Of a stretch of 64,000 nt of DNA, positions 33,181-43,491 are shown piece after piece (within the stretch, counting starts at the first letter, position 1; the number at the start of each line of letters is the position of its first letter). This DNA comes from Oreohelix idahoensis (taxonomy: Eukaryota > Mollusca > Gastropoda > Stylommatophora > Oreohelicidae), in the NCBI GenBank assembly GCA_024509875.1, contig JAMPIV010006377.1:1-64000 (forward strand), written 5' to 3'. The notes under the pieces were generated by a model. That model did not search any database, was not told the DNA's origin, and saw only the letters and a list, made by a program, of their open reading frames with translations. A program made the position numbers and the translations under genes.

Positions 33181-33626
33181 TCCTCCTCCTTCTTAACTTC
33201 AGCACTTGCTATCTGGACCCGTGTCTCAGGCTTTTTACTTCCACCATAAACAGCATATTCCCAAGGGAAATTCCTGTTCACCTCACTGACTTGTGGTTGC
33301 TCGCTGTAGGCTTTTTTGACAATTTCCAGTAACTTCTCAGGGCTGGCCTTGGCTCCGCCATGTATCCGTAATTCTCTAGATACACATTTCGTCACGTTGT
33401 TCCATATCATGTCTAACTTGTCTTCTGCACAAAAAGGCGCCACCTTCCACGCGGCTTCCACATCTCCCACAAACTCTTGCCAAGTGGGCCTCCCCTCTCC
33501 ACTAAACAACCTTATCTCTGGCTCCTCCACGTACAGTATCTTCATATGCGCATTAGCCATCTTGCTGCAGGAATGCACTGCTGGGTGTTTACAATCTTTG
33601 TTCGCTTGCTGTTTGCTCAGTGTCAC
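33181..33626 (-). CDS. Gag-LIN28-like protein, N-terminal part
   Basis: The minus strand starts at ATG 33626, ten bases after the primer site. A second Met (MANAHMKILY, about 33560) directly precedes the capsid-like part and may be the true start. PEIRLFSGEGRPTWQEFVGDVE and the following helical stretch resemble the capsid N-lobe of Ty3, Arc or PNMA-type Gag. It continues in phase, with the nested element removed, into 24091-22945 through a short charged helix. The capsid-like part is only about 100 residues, short for Ty3 Gag. The in-place stop at 33168 is created by the nested LTR. Confidence 0.8.
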
Positions 33627-33636
33627 TGTCTGCCTT

Positions 33637-33654
33637 ATCCTGCCGACGACGCCA
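33637..33654 (-). other. primer-binding site of the Gag-LIN28 element
   Basis: The minus strand reads tggcgtcgtcggcaggat, two bases from the LTR end. The complement resembles the 3' end of animal serine tRNAs with about one mismatch. The tRNA assignment is from memory. Confidence 0.65.
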
Positions 33655-33656
33655 AT

Positions 33657-34298
33657 TGTGGTAGGGTGGGCGAGATGATGATGATGATGATGTATTGTGA
33701 TGTGTGATCACTCTCTTTTCTATTCGCACCGACCCGAACAACAATAAAACTCTTGATTCTAGAGACAGGGGCTATATTTATTTTTATAACCCATTCAGTG
33801 ACAAAGCAAACATTAAATGAATAAACCAAGGAACATAACACCAAACAAAACAAACACCCAACAGTGCCCGATGCTAATAGCTTACGTGCTCTGGTCCATC
33901 TGCTACCTTCACTGGTCGCCTCGCCTCGTTTGTTCTCTCGGCTGGGCTAATACTAGGAAAGCTCGCTGCTGGCTACCGCACGCTTTTTATAGACTGCTAA
34001 GCCTAAACACTCACTTACTCCGCTCGCGCCGTAATCGCGCTACTTAAATAACACTCGCGATTATCGCTTAGGAATAGCGAAAACACAAATAAAACTTACA
34101 GCTATTTAATATAACACACGAATCTCAAATATAACTCACAACTATACACCACAATTAATATTTAGGCGTTATTGTGGCCTAATTAATATATTTTCTATCT
34201 CGTTAGAATTTTCACATCACAGCATGCTTCGCGCACAACGAAAATATGTGGGGGACAAACATGCCTTGAACTGAAGTGGGGGTGGGGCCTCAGGGGCG
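33657..34298 (-). repeat. 5' LTR of the Gag-LIN28 element, inner copy, truncated
   Basis: It matches 22248-22908 but lacks the outermost bases after caggggcg. Confidence 0.9.
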
Positions 34299-34366
34299 AA
34301 TAGAAAAGAGAGTGATCACACATCACAATACATCATCATCATCATCATCTCGCCCACCCTACCACA
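34297..34366. repeat. 70-bp inverted segment of LTR
   Basis: It is the reverse complement of the first 70 bases of the LTR at 33657, joined with short microhomologies (gcgaatag at left, acaataaaa at right) between two partial LTRs. Confidence 0.88.
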
Positions 34367-34940
34367 ATAAAACTCTTGATTCTAGAGACAGGGGCTATAT
34401 TTATTTTTATAACCCATTCAGTGACAAAGCAAACATTAAATGAATAAACCAAGGAACATAACACCAAACAAAACAAACACCCAACAGTGCCCGATGCTAA
34501 TAGCTTACGTGCTCTGGTCCATCTGCTACCTTCACTGGTCGCCTCGCCTCGTTTGTTCTCTCGGCTGGGCTAATACTAGGAAAGCTCGCTGCTGGCTACC
34601 GCACGCTTTTTATAGACTGCTAAGCCTAAACACTCACTTACTCCGCTCGCGCCGTAATCGCGCTACTTAAATAACACTCGCGATTATCGCTTAGGAATAG
34701 CGAAAACACAAATAAAACTTACAGCTATTTAATATAACACACGAATCTCAAATATAACTCACAACTATACACCACAATTAATATTTAGGCGTTATTGTGG
34801 CCTAATTAATATATTTTCTATCTCGTTAGAATTTTCACATCCCAGCATGCTTCGCGCACAACGAAAATATGTGGGGGACAAACATGCCTTGAACTGAAGT
34901 GGGGGTGGGGCCTCAGGGGCGTCTTCCCGGGCCCATCACA
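34364..34940 (-). repeat. 5' LTR of the Gag-LIN28 element, outer copy, truncated
   Basis: It matches the LTR from acaataaaactcttg (33741 equivalent) to the terminal catcaca. It lacks about the first 85 bases. Confidence 0.9.
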
Positions 34941-37199
34941 ATAACAATATAGGGCATAAAGGCAAAATAAGAAAGTATAAAAGAAATTTCGACTAGAACG
35001 CGTGGTTATCGCCTATGCCTTCAGATTATTAATTGCTAACGCATAAGACGAACAAAACGGTACTCAAATTTCAAATTCGTCCTTGACACCACTTTTCCTA
35101 GTTCTAAGAAAACATCTGCTTACAAATGCATTGTAGAACGAGGAGGGGCAAGGAGATGAAAATGCAAATACGTTTCGCATTGATTTTAAACTAAAAGCCA
35201 ACTATAGCAAGTGGCAAGCCTTGCCTTAGGGGTTCCCCCAAAATACGATGAAAAAGTTAGAACATGTAGACGACACGTGTCACTAAAACGACTTTAGCTC
35301 TTATTAGGAATGACGAAATTATATCGTAAGTACAGAAGACATCCCCTAGTATGGAAGTGAATGGTGGTAACAGCAAATACACGACTATCATAGAAAAATA
35401 CATATTTTGAACGAAGCCACGTAGCCCCATTAAACTTATATATTCGGGTACCTTAGGACTTGCTGACAAAGAATATGTTATGTGTTTCGCAAATAGTCCA
35501 TTAATTAACAAATTATAGCCAAAATACTATAGTGGAGTTGACTGACAGCACAAGATCATATCTGCTTAATTTTGTTTATGGCATGTTTGGAAAACACTGC
35601 TTTGGGGGAAATGAGGCCAACAAATTAGATACGATTTGATTGGCTGTAGTAAAATGTAAGGCGAAACATTATTGGGTGACCTGGAAATAAAAAAATTGTT
35701 GTTAATGGAAACGTATAGGAGGGATAGTTTTTTTCAAAGGCTCATGTAAACATGGCCTGATTGGTTAGAACGTTAGATATGGTCAAGTAGAAGCGTCGGT
35801 TCACTGCCATTTTTGAAAATAAATTTTGTGAAAATCAAGTACGTTGAGAACAGGCTAAGAATTTTCTAATAAAGGAACAGCCTGGACAAAGGCAGATCGA
35901 AAATGTGCCAGATTCTATTGCCTAGTCATCGTTTTACTGTGTTATTTCCTTACATCTGTGGTAAGATTGATTTTCTTAATATTTTATTTAAAATAAAATT
36001 TGAATGTGAGATACTAACATACGATTATAAGTAAGTGAGTCTATGGCAGACTCAAAACAGAGTCTAGAGATTGATCCAGCATATGAAAGACTATCAGAGA
36101 GGTGTAGACCAACTAAATTATATAGGATTATCATCAGGAGCATAATACCTATCCTATGGTATGGACAACAGATTATTGCTGGAATTGCAGAGGCGTTGTA
36201 ACTATTGGGGGAGAGGAGTACTGGTATACCTGGTCACATCAAAAGAAACTGGTGAAAGGGATTGTCGTAAAGAGCTGATCTTGCATGTTTGTTTGTAATG
36301 TGCCTGTCCTGGTTGTTGAGTATTAGTGTAGGCTGTTGATTACGAAGGAGGCATATCCTTCTGATTTCAGAGGTATTTGGTTGCTGTCAATAACTGGTGC
36401 CAGACTACAGCGGGCCGATATATTCATGCCACAGTCGTGCCTTTTTCGGGGACAACTGTACACCACCATCATTCTTGAAGAAGTGGGAGCTGAAGGTTGT
36501 CGTTCAGCGGAGTGTAGGAAGATTCCTAGTTAGGTGCATGTTTCGGCACATGATCGCTCAACAAACATTATATCAAAATAAAGGACTGAGAATAGTGATA
36601 TAAACATTCCATCAGTGTCCATAAAAACTTACAAACAACATGCAGAGATGATGATAGTAAACAATCAACCAGTGTATACTAGAAGTCCCCTCAGTTAAAC
36701 AATACAACTACACCATTATATAATAATATATGTATTATGGACAGAAGATCCATTGTATAAATTGATTTATGTAATTAAATGCTATGATTTCACTTTGATT
36801 GTCAGTCCTGATTCCAAATAAATCAGATTCAGGACAATAAATTGAAAAACCTTAACTTTTTAACCACAGACTTACTAAAGATAGTCTTTTAAAGTGTAGT
36901 TTGTATGTGATTGTCGTGGCACTGTTGTGTTGTAGTAGATAATAAAATAATTTGTGTAATTGTTTATATGTTTAGTTGGTTAATGCAACCTTACACTACC
37001 TTTCATAACCCTAGACACCAAACGTAGTCATCGTATAGTCTATCAAGAATAAGTCTGAATGAGATCATAGTGGTGGAAGTAGAAAGGTGCCCTGGAAATT
37101 TACTCAAATATTTATTATATTCAGGGACCTTCACAGCTGACCTCATTCAGTACACTAAGATTTCTTAACAACAAACTGTATTAACATCAACCCACCACA
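34941..37199 (+). mobile_element. solo LTR, Gmr1-type family, third subfamily (second part)
   Basis: A diverged relative of the 24092 LTR. It shares cgaagccacgtagc, aggacttgctgacaaagaatatg, the tcagtacactaag block and the end cccaccaca. With 22208-22247 it forms one LTR of about 2.3 kb with perfect TSD cccgt (22203-22207 and 37200-37204). No internal region or second LTR, so it is a solo LTR from recombination. It is clearly older than copies A and B. Confidence 0.85.
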
Positions 37200-37384
37200 C
37201 CCGTGACTAATCAGATTATTGTGATAAAAAAAGAAAGAAAGAAGAAACCATATAAGTATATGATGTTAACAAAAGACACAAGTTTCTTTCTCTGTTCATT
37301 CAATTCACATACACGCAGTGGCCACTTTCAGATGCACTTACCCCAGTAGTTGTCGCAGGCATTCCAAGGAAATACACTAATAAG

Positions 37385-37386
<2 letters not shown>

Positions 37387-37474
<88 letters not shown>
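37387..37474. repeat. (TA)n microsatellite
   Basis: About 88 bases of TA. Confidence 0.97.
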
Positions 37475-37477
<3 letters not shown>

Positions 37478-37758
37478 GTGTCAAATTTAAGTTTGCCAAA
37501 TCCAGCCCCCAGACTCTCCGTAGCTGCTGACTCAAATTTCACAGGAGTCGCTAGAGTCGGTGTTAAATTTGTACTGGATACAATAAGTTATCTATGCCTT
37601 CAGTTGGTTGGAGTAAGGTTCATGCGTGGTGATCGCCGATGTAGAATAAATAGAACATATACAGTTCCTAGGTTGTTTAGCCTCAGGTGGCGGAAACGCT
37701 AGGTTTAAGTTACACAAATGTTGCTGACAATATATTGCCACAATTGGCTGTTGAGATA
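37475..37758. other. intergenic, nothing recognised
   Basis: Short unique stretch between the microsatellite and the mariner. No gene seen. Confidence 0.4.
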
Positions 37759-37760
37759 TA

Positions 37761-39319
37761 CGAGGGGCGTTCAGAAAGTAATGCACCACATCGTTTTTCT
37801 CAGGAGTTGTTTATTCAAAAAGCATAAAATTTATACACAATATACATGGATATCACAACGGGCTGATCACCCGTTTGCCAGTCACTTCGATTACGGAAAC
37901 AACAGCAAATGGATTGATTTGCCGTTGCCCTAAAGACGCCACTAGGCGTGATGGGAAACAATGGCAAAGAAAACCTATCTGCTATTGCCCTAAGACGCCA
38001 CTAGGCGTAATGGCCACTGACTGATTTGACGGTCGGTGGCTAAGGACGGAAGAAGAAGAAGAATACATGGATATGTCATGTAAACATCGGTATTATTCAA
38101 CATAATCCCCATCAACTTGTACGGCTTTATGCCAGCACGAAACAAGTGCATGTATTCCTAGCCCGTACCAGATTTTGTCTTGATCATGTAGCCATTTCTT
38201 CGCTGCATGAATCACTCCTTCATCATCTTCAAACCTTGTCCCACGGAGTGCATCTTTAAGTGGACCAAATAGATGAAAATCAGAGGTTGCCAAATCGGGA
38301 CTATAGGGTGGATGGGGTAGTACAGTTCAACCCAATTTGGTGATTGCTTCCCGTGTTGCCAGACTTGTGTGAGGTCGCGCATTGTCGTGAAGGAGAAGCA
38401 GGTCTGCTGGATTCTTGTGCGGCCGAACTCTGCGAAAACGTTGATTGAGTTTTTTTAATGTCTTAATGTAAGCTTGCGAATTGATTGTCTCTCCTCTTGG
38501 CATAACGTCCACAAGAATAACACCTTCAATGTCCCAAAAGACAGTGATCATGACCTTTCCAGCTGAAGGAATTGTCTTGAATTTTTTCTTCGTGGTGATT
38601 GTGGATGATGCCACTCCATTGACTGTCTTTTTGTCTCAGGTTCAAAATGATGTGCCCAGGTTTCTTCACCTGTAACGATCTTAGCCAAAAAGTTCTCTCC
38701 ATCAGCATTGAAACGCTACAACAATTCAGAAGAAATTGCTTTCCTTTGCAATCGGTGGTCATTTGTGAGACTTCGAGGAACCCATCTTGCGCAAACCTTA
38801 GAAAATCCGAGAGTTTTTATAACTGCATTTGCACTACCAATGCTGACTGAATGCTGTAAGGCCAATTGTTGAGTAGTGATTCGCCTATCAGTAAGAATAA
38901 TGCCCTCAGCGCATTTCAACATTTCTGCGTTGGTGGCTGTGGCAGGACGTCCACAGCGCGGCCGATCAAGGAGCTCCGTATCTCCACTTCCTGATTCTTT
39001 GATTCTCTGAACCCAGCGACTGACTGTACTCCTGTCGACTGCAAAACTTCCATACACATCACATAGACGCTTGTGAATATTCACAACAGTTTCCTTCTCT
39101 GCAACGAGAAATTCTATCACAATTCGCTGCTTATAACGCAAGTTGCTAACACGCTCCATTTCAACGGTTTAGGGCAGCCGTATAATTTGGCCGGTTGCGG
39201 TGCAATTTGGTTCACACAATTGGCACATGCCATATTTGAAGTGTGCAAAAGTTCATGCTTCTATCTTCATTATTAGCTGAGAAAAACGATGTGGTGCATT
39301 ACTTTCTGAACGCCCCTCG
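37761..39319 (-). mobile_element. mariner (DD34D) element, third copy
   Basis: TA duplications at 37759-37760 and 39320-39321. The terminal repeats equal those at 7322. The minus-strand transposase starts at 39159 (MERVSNLRYKQ). Its first 147 codons are open. Then frameshifts occur. GDETW is altered to a GEETW-type reading (cttca for cgtca near 38665), so the first catalytic Asp appears lost. HDNARPHT and PSDFHLF remain. It carries a SINE at 37854-38062. Dead copy. Confidence 0.93.
37854..38062 (+). mobile_element. GAA-tailed SINE, 5'-truncated, independent insertion
   Basis: The 12-base TSD atacatggatat lies at 37842-37853 and 38063-38074. It has two tandem units ending in acgccactaggcgt and a (GAA)n tail, as at 8336-8674. 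Site and orientation relative to mariner differ from that insertion. Confidence 0.88.
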
Positions 39320-39498
39320 TACATATATAAGTAAATCTGGTAATAGTTCTGGCCCAGTTAATATTATAATTCAATGGTTCTATTCTGGTTTCTCTCAGGA
39401 AAATGAGGAAAATTGGACCGCACAGGTCACAGCAAGAAGCTCATCAATATTAAATATTCTTGGATGCTTATAATATTATAAGTTCGTATGATCATAAG

Positions 39499-42400
39499 TT
39501 CCAAAGGTTGTTATTGCCGGGAGTTGTAGTGAGGATAAGCTCTCACTGCAGATAAAATACTTCTATGGCATGCGCCTCAAACAGCCTCTGACAACCAAGT
39601 CCAGCTCCCGGCCTTCACGTGTGGCTCAATTTGAGCCCGGCGGAACTGTTTCCACTGATGGGAGAAGGGGCAAAGGCGAGCGACTGGCGCCTTAAAACCA
39701 GCAGCTTCGGGCAGATAGGGCTCGTGATCCTTGGTTGGTAGCTTATCTAAGAGAAGGAACTCTGAATTCAAACCACCGCTGCCTTGCGGGAATATCCATT
39801 TGTGGAATTGGCTTCGGGAGTAAACCCTGAGGATAAATCCGGAGTCGGAGTCCCTAAGGCAGTCTAATGTCGATTCGACATTATTCTGGCAACTCCTGCG
39901 ACATGGCTGATACCAAACTGTATCGGCTACTGCCGTTCCTTTGGATCTACCGGCTGTGTTGAGAGGGGGAACATGCTGCATGGGCAACAGCTTGATCTCC
40001 ATATAACTGTGCCCAAGCTTGCGCTCTGGAGAGGACACTCCAGCTTCACCCTTTAGGTGTCGGCAAAACACGGGAAGTAGCAGTTACCGGTTATAAGCAT
40101 TTTGCCCAATTGGCGTAGGGCATGGCGCCAGGGGCTACTTCCGACAGTGGGAGAGGTTCTAGGATCTCACTGGACAGCTACCGCCCGCTTCAAGCTGGGC
40201 AGCCCCCAGTCAATAAGGTGTTGTCCCGCCACTGTCTGCTTTCCCCATTGGGTGCATGGGGATTAGGGTCAAACCCGAACTATGGACAGAAAATTTTGCA
40301 CCAAGCAATTATCGAAAAAATAGAAATAAGCAAACTCTCAGATTGGGATGCTGGAACGTCCGGACTATGTTGACTGGACTATCCGAAAACCTACAGGATG
40401 TAAACGATGTAAGGAAGACAGCCATAATTAATGATGAGCTTAAACGACTTCAGGTGGATATAGCTGCACTTCAGGAAACGCGCCTGGCGGGCTCTGGAAT
40501 GGTGAGCGAGAAGGACTACACATTTTATTGGCAAGGGAAAGATCTTGATAAAGCTAGAGAACACGGAGTAGGTTTTGCGGTCAAAAAATCGCTAACTAAC
40601 ATGGTTGAACCAGGCGAGAATGGATCAGAACGCCTGTTAACGCTCCGCCTGCAAACTAGCACAGGTCCCATCACCCTTGTCAGTGTGTATGCTCCTACTC
40701 TGTACTCTGCCTCAGAAGCTAAAGATGAGTTCTACGAGAATCTAGCAGCAGTAATCAAAAGCATACCTAGGCAAGAACAGCTTGTTCTCCTTGGTGACTT
40801 TAACGCTAGAGTGGGTGCCGATAATGTTTCATGGCCTTCATGTCTGGGCAGGTTTGGCATTGGCAAGATGAATGAAAATGGACAACGGCTCTTAGAGTTG
40901 TGCGTCCACCATGACCTCTGCGTGACCAACACCTACTTTCAGACAAAACCCCAGCATAAGGTGTCATGGAGACACCCACGATCCAAGCACTGGCACCAAC
41001 TTGACCTGATTCTCGTCAGAAGGCCACTCCTCAGGTCTGTGCTCTCCACGCGCTCGTACCATAGTGCAGACTGTGACACAGATCACTCCTTGGTTTGCTG
41101 CAAAATCAGAGCACAACCAAGAAAACTCTATCGTGTCAGACATGAAGGGAACCCACGCATTGATACCAGCAAGATGTCAGACCCTTTCATGATCGCTCAA
41201 TTCACTGCGACCTTCAAGAAAGTGCTCAGTAGCCCTCAGCATGGTGATACTATTACAGAGAACTGGGAGCATCTACGGAACACCATTCAAAGTACTGCAC
41301 TTGCCACCTTTGGTAAGAAAACAGCAAAGTCAAATGACTGGTTTGACGCTTCATCAGATGTGATGGCACCTGTTATTGAAGCTAAGCGCAGTGCTATGAA
41401 TGAATACAAACGTTCACCGAGTGCCAGAACCCTACAGATCCTGAGGGCTACGAGAAGCAAAGTTCAACAAACTGCTCGACGCTGTGCAAATGACTATTGG
41501 CTCCAGCTCAGTGAGAGCATCCAGATCGCAGCGCAAACAGGCAACATTAGACAAATGTATGACGGTATAAAGAAAGCACTTGGCCCCCATAAAAGTAAGA
41601 CGGCACCGCTAAAAACCATCAGCGGAGAGAAGCTAACCGATAAGGGTAAGCAGATGGAGAGGTGGGTCGAGCACTACTCTGAGCTTTACGCTAGAGACAA
41701 TACCGTTACGCCTGCAGCCCTTGATGCTGTCAATAGTCTGCCAACTATGGAGGAGCTGGATGCCGAACCAACATTAGAGGAACTCAGTAAGGCCATTGAT
41801 AGCTTGGCCTCTGGCAAAGCACCAGGCAATGATGGGATTCCTCCTGATTTAATCAAATGCTGTAAGAGCACGCTATTACATCCCCTGCATAGGATGCTGT
41901 GCCAGTGCTGGGAAGAGACAACTATTCCTCAAGACATGCGAGATGCCAAGATTGTAACACTGTATAAAAATAAAGGAGACAGAAGTGATTGCAATAACTA
42001 CAGAGGCATCTCTCTTCTTAGTATTGTTGGTAAGGTTTTTGCCAAAGTCATCTTAATGCGACTACACAAGTTAGCTGAGCGCATATATCCAGAGGCACAG
42101 TGTGGATTTCGAGCTGGCAGATCAACAACAGACATGATCTTCTCTCTCCGCCAGCTTCAGGAAAAATCAAGAGAGCAGAAAAGACCATTAAATATCGCCT
42201 TTATAGACCTCACAAAAGCATTCGACCTGGTTAGTAGGGATGGACTCTTTAAAATCCTCCTGAAAATAGGCTGCCCTTCTAAAATGCTGGAAATGATAAA
42301 TTCATTCCATGACGACATGAAGGGAACAGTCCAATATGCTGGAAGCACGTCACAGCCCTTTGATATACGAAGTGGCGTTAAACAAGGCTGTGTTCTGGCT

Positions 42401-43470
42401 CCGACCCTCTTCGGAATCTTCTTTGCCTTACTCTTGAAACATGCATTCAGAGATGCAACTGAAGGAATATGCCTTCACACTAGGTCAGATGGCCGTCTGT
42501 TTAATCTTTCAAGGCTGAAGGCAAAAACAAAAATCAGAAGGGTCACTATAAGAGACTTGTTGTTCGCTGATGATGCTGCAGTCGTCACTCAAAGCCAACA
42601 GGAGCTTCAGAGCTTGATGAATCGCTTCACTAAAGCATGCAAGGACTTTGGCCTCACAATAAGTCTAAAGAAAACGAATGTGCTGAGTCAGGATGTGGGT
42701 GCTGCACCAGTTATCACTATTGATAACTATGAATTGGCAGTGGTGCACCACTTCACATACCTAGGGTCTACCATCAATGACAAACTCTCACTGGATACAG
42801 AAATCGACAGCCGCATTGGCAAAGCTGCAGCTACCTTTGCCCCGCCTCACATCGCGTGTTTGGGAAACTCTAAACTCACAATGAAGACCAAAGCTGCGGT
42901 ATACAGTGCCTGCGTCACCAGCACACTCCTATATGGCAGCGAGACCTGGACGACCTATGCTAAGCAAGAAAGAAGGCTCAATACCTTCCATTTGCGGTGT
43001 CTACGCCGCATCCTCGGCATCTCGTGGAAAGATAAAGTGACAAATGTCGAGGTGTTGTCACGTGCTGGCCTTCAAAGTATGTATACGCTGCTTAGACAGC
43101 GCAGACTTCGCTGGCTTGGCCATGTTCGCCGCATGGAAGATGGTCGCATCCCAAAAGATATCTTCTACGGACAATTAGCAGATGGCAAGAGAACAGTTGG
43201 GCGACCACAGCTGAGGTTCAAAGATGTGTGCAAGAGAGATATGAGGGCACTGGACATGGATCCAGCAACATGGGAGGATGAAGCTGCCGATCGCACTAAG
43301 TGGCGATGCTATTTACGGCACCACCTCAGATTGGGCGAAGAGAGGCTCACACAAGAAGCAGAGGTGAGAAGAAAACGTCGAAAGGAGCACCAGGAAAATA
43401 AGCAGCTGAGGGCTGCCACCTCAGGGGCGCATTCCCATAGTCAGTTATGACTGAAGGGGCTATTATTATT
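39499..43470 (+). mobile_element. full-length LINE (endonuclease-reverse transcriptase type)
   Basis: About 0.76 kb of 5' UTR, one long ORF and a short 3' UTR ending in (ATT)n. Flanks: ataagttcgtatgatcataag (39478-39498) and ataagttcatatggccataag (43471-43491), 18 of 21 identical, likely the target duplication. The single ORF, AP endonuclease, lack of RNase H and simple-repeat tail suit an RTE-like clade. The clade was not verified. Confidence 0.88.
40256..43450 (+). CDS. LINE ORF: AP endonuclease and reverse transcriptase, intact (1064 aa)
   Basis: The endonuclease occupies residues about 28-275: GCWNVRTM, QETR, SVYAPT, LLGDFNAR with D181, DLILVRR and DTDHS. It nicks target DNA. The reverse transcriptase lies at about 510-790: GKAPGNDGIPPDLIKC, YRGISLLSIVGKV, CGFRAGRSTTD, AFIDLTKAFD, GVKQGCVLAPTLF, and FADD at 770-773 carrying the catalytic pair. 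The C-terminal region has LRRILGISWKDKVTN and RLRWLGHVRRM, the same pattern as the LINE fragments elsewhere in the window. No internal stop. An upstream in-frame start is not evident, so I keep the ATG at 40256. One of few potentially active ORFs here. Confidence 0.95.
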   Translation: MGIRVKPELWTENFAPSNYRKNRNKQTLRLGCWNVRTMLTGLSENLQDVNDVRKTAIINDELKRLQVDIAALQETRLAGSGMVSEKDYTFYWQGKDLDKAREHGVGFAVKKSLTNMVEPGENGSERLLTLRLQTSTGPITLVSVYAPTLYSASEAKDEFYENLAAVIKSIPRQEQLVLLGDFNARVGADNVSWPSCLGRFGIGKMNENGQRLLELCVHHDLCVTNTYFQTKPQHKVSWRHPRSKHWHQLDLILVRRPLLRSVLSTRSYHSADCDTDHSLVCCKIRAQPRKLYRVRHEGNPRIDTSKMSDPFMIAQFTATFKKVLSSPQHGDTITENWEHLRNTIQSTALATFGKKTAKSNDWFDASSDVMAPVIEAKRSAMNEYKRSPSARTLQILRATRSKVQQTARRCANDYWLQLSESIQIAAQTGNIRQMYDGIKKALGPHKSKTAPLKTISGEKLTDKGKQMERWVEHYSELYARDNTVTPAALDAVNSLPTMEELDAEPTLEELSKAIDSLASGKAPGNDGIPPDLIKCCKSTLLHPLHRMLCQCWEETTIPQDMRDAKIVTLYKNKGDRSDCNNYRGISLLSIVGKVFAKVILMRLHKLAERIYPEAQCGFRAGRSTTDMIFSLRQLQEKSREQKRPLNIAFIDLTKAFDLVSRDGLFKILLKIGCPSKMLEMINSFHDDMKGTVQYAGSTSQPFDIRSGVKQGCVLAPTLFGIFFALLLKHAFRDATEGICLHTRSDGRLFNLSRLKAKTKIRRVTIRDLLFADDAAVVTQSQQELQSLMNRFTKACKDFGLTISLKKTNVLSQDVGAAPVITIDNYELAVVHHFTYLGSTINDKLSLDTEIDSRIGKAAATFAPPHIACLGNSKLTMKTKAAVYSACVTSTLLYGSETWTTYAKQERRLNTFHLRCLRRILGISWKDKVTNVEVLSRAGLQSMYTLLRQRRLRWLGHVRRMEDGRIPKDIFYGQLADGKRTVGRPQLRFKDVCKRDMRALDMDPATWEDEAADRTKWRCYLRHHLRLGEERLTQEAEVRRKRRKEHQENKQLRAATSGAHSHSQL

Positions 43471-43491
43471 ATAAGTTCATATGGCCATAAG

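Larger units (their letters stand above)
22248..34940 (-). mobile_element. gag-only LTR retrotransposon with LIN28-like Gag (3.6 kb, split by nested element)
   Basis: On the minus strand: 5' LTR region (34940-33657, rearranged), primer site (33654-33637), Gag start (33626), nested element (33175-24092), rest of Gag (to 22945), polypurine tract (22921-22909) and 3' LTR (22908-22248). TSD is ataa (22244-22247 and 34941-34944). Without the nested 9.1-kb element it is about 3.6 kb with duplicated 5' LTR parts, and a single 5' LTR copy would make it shorter. No protease, reverse transcriptase, RNase H or integrase is present, and the polypurine tract follows Gag almost directly. It must be copied by proteins of another element. 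Confidence 0.88.
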
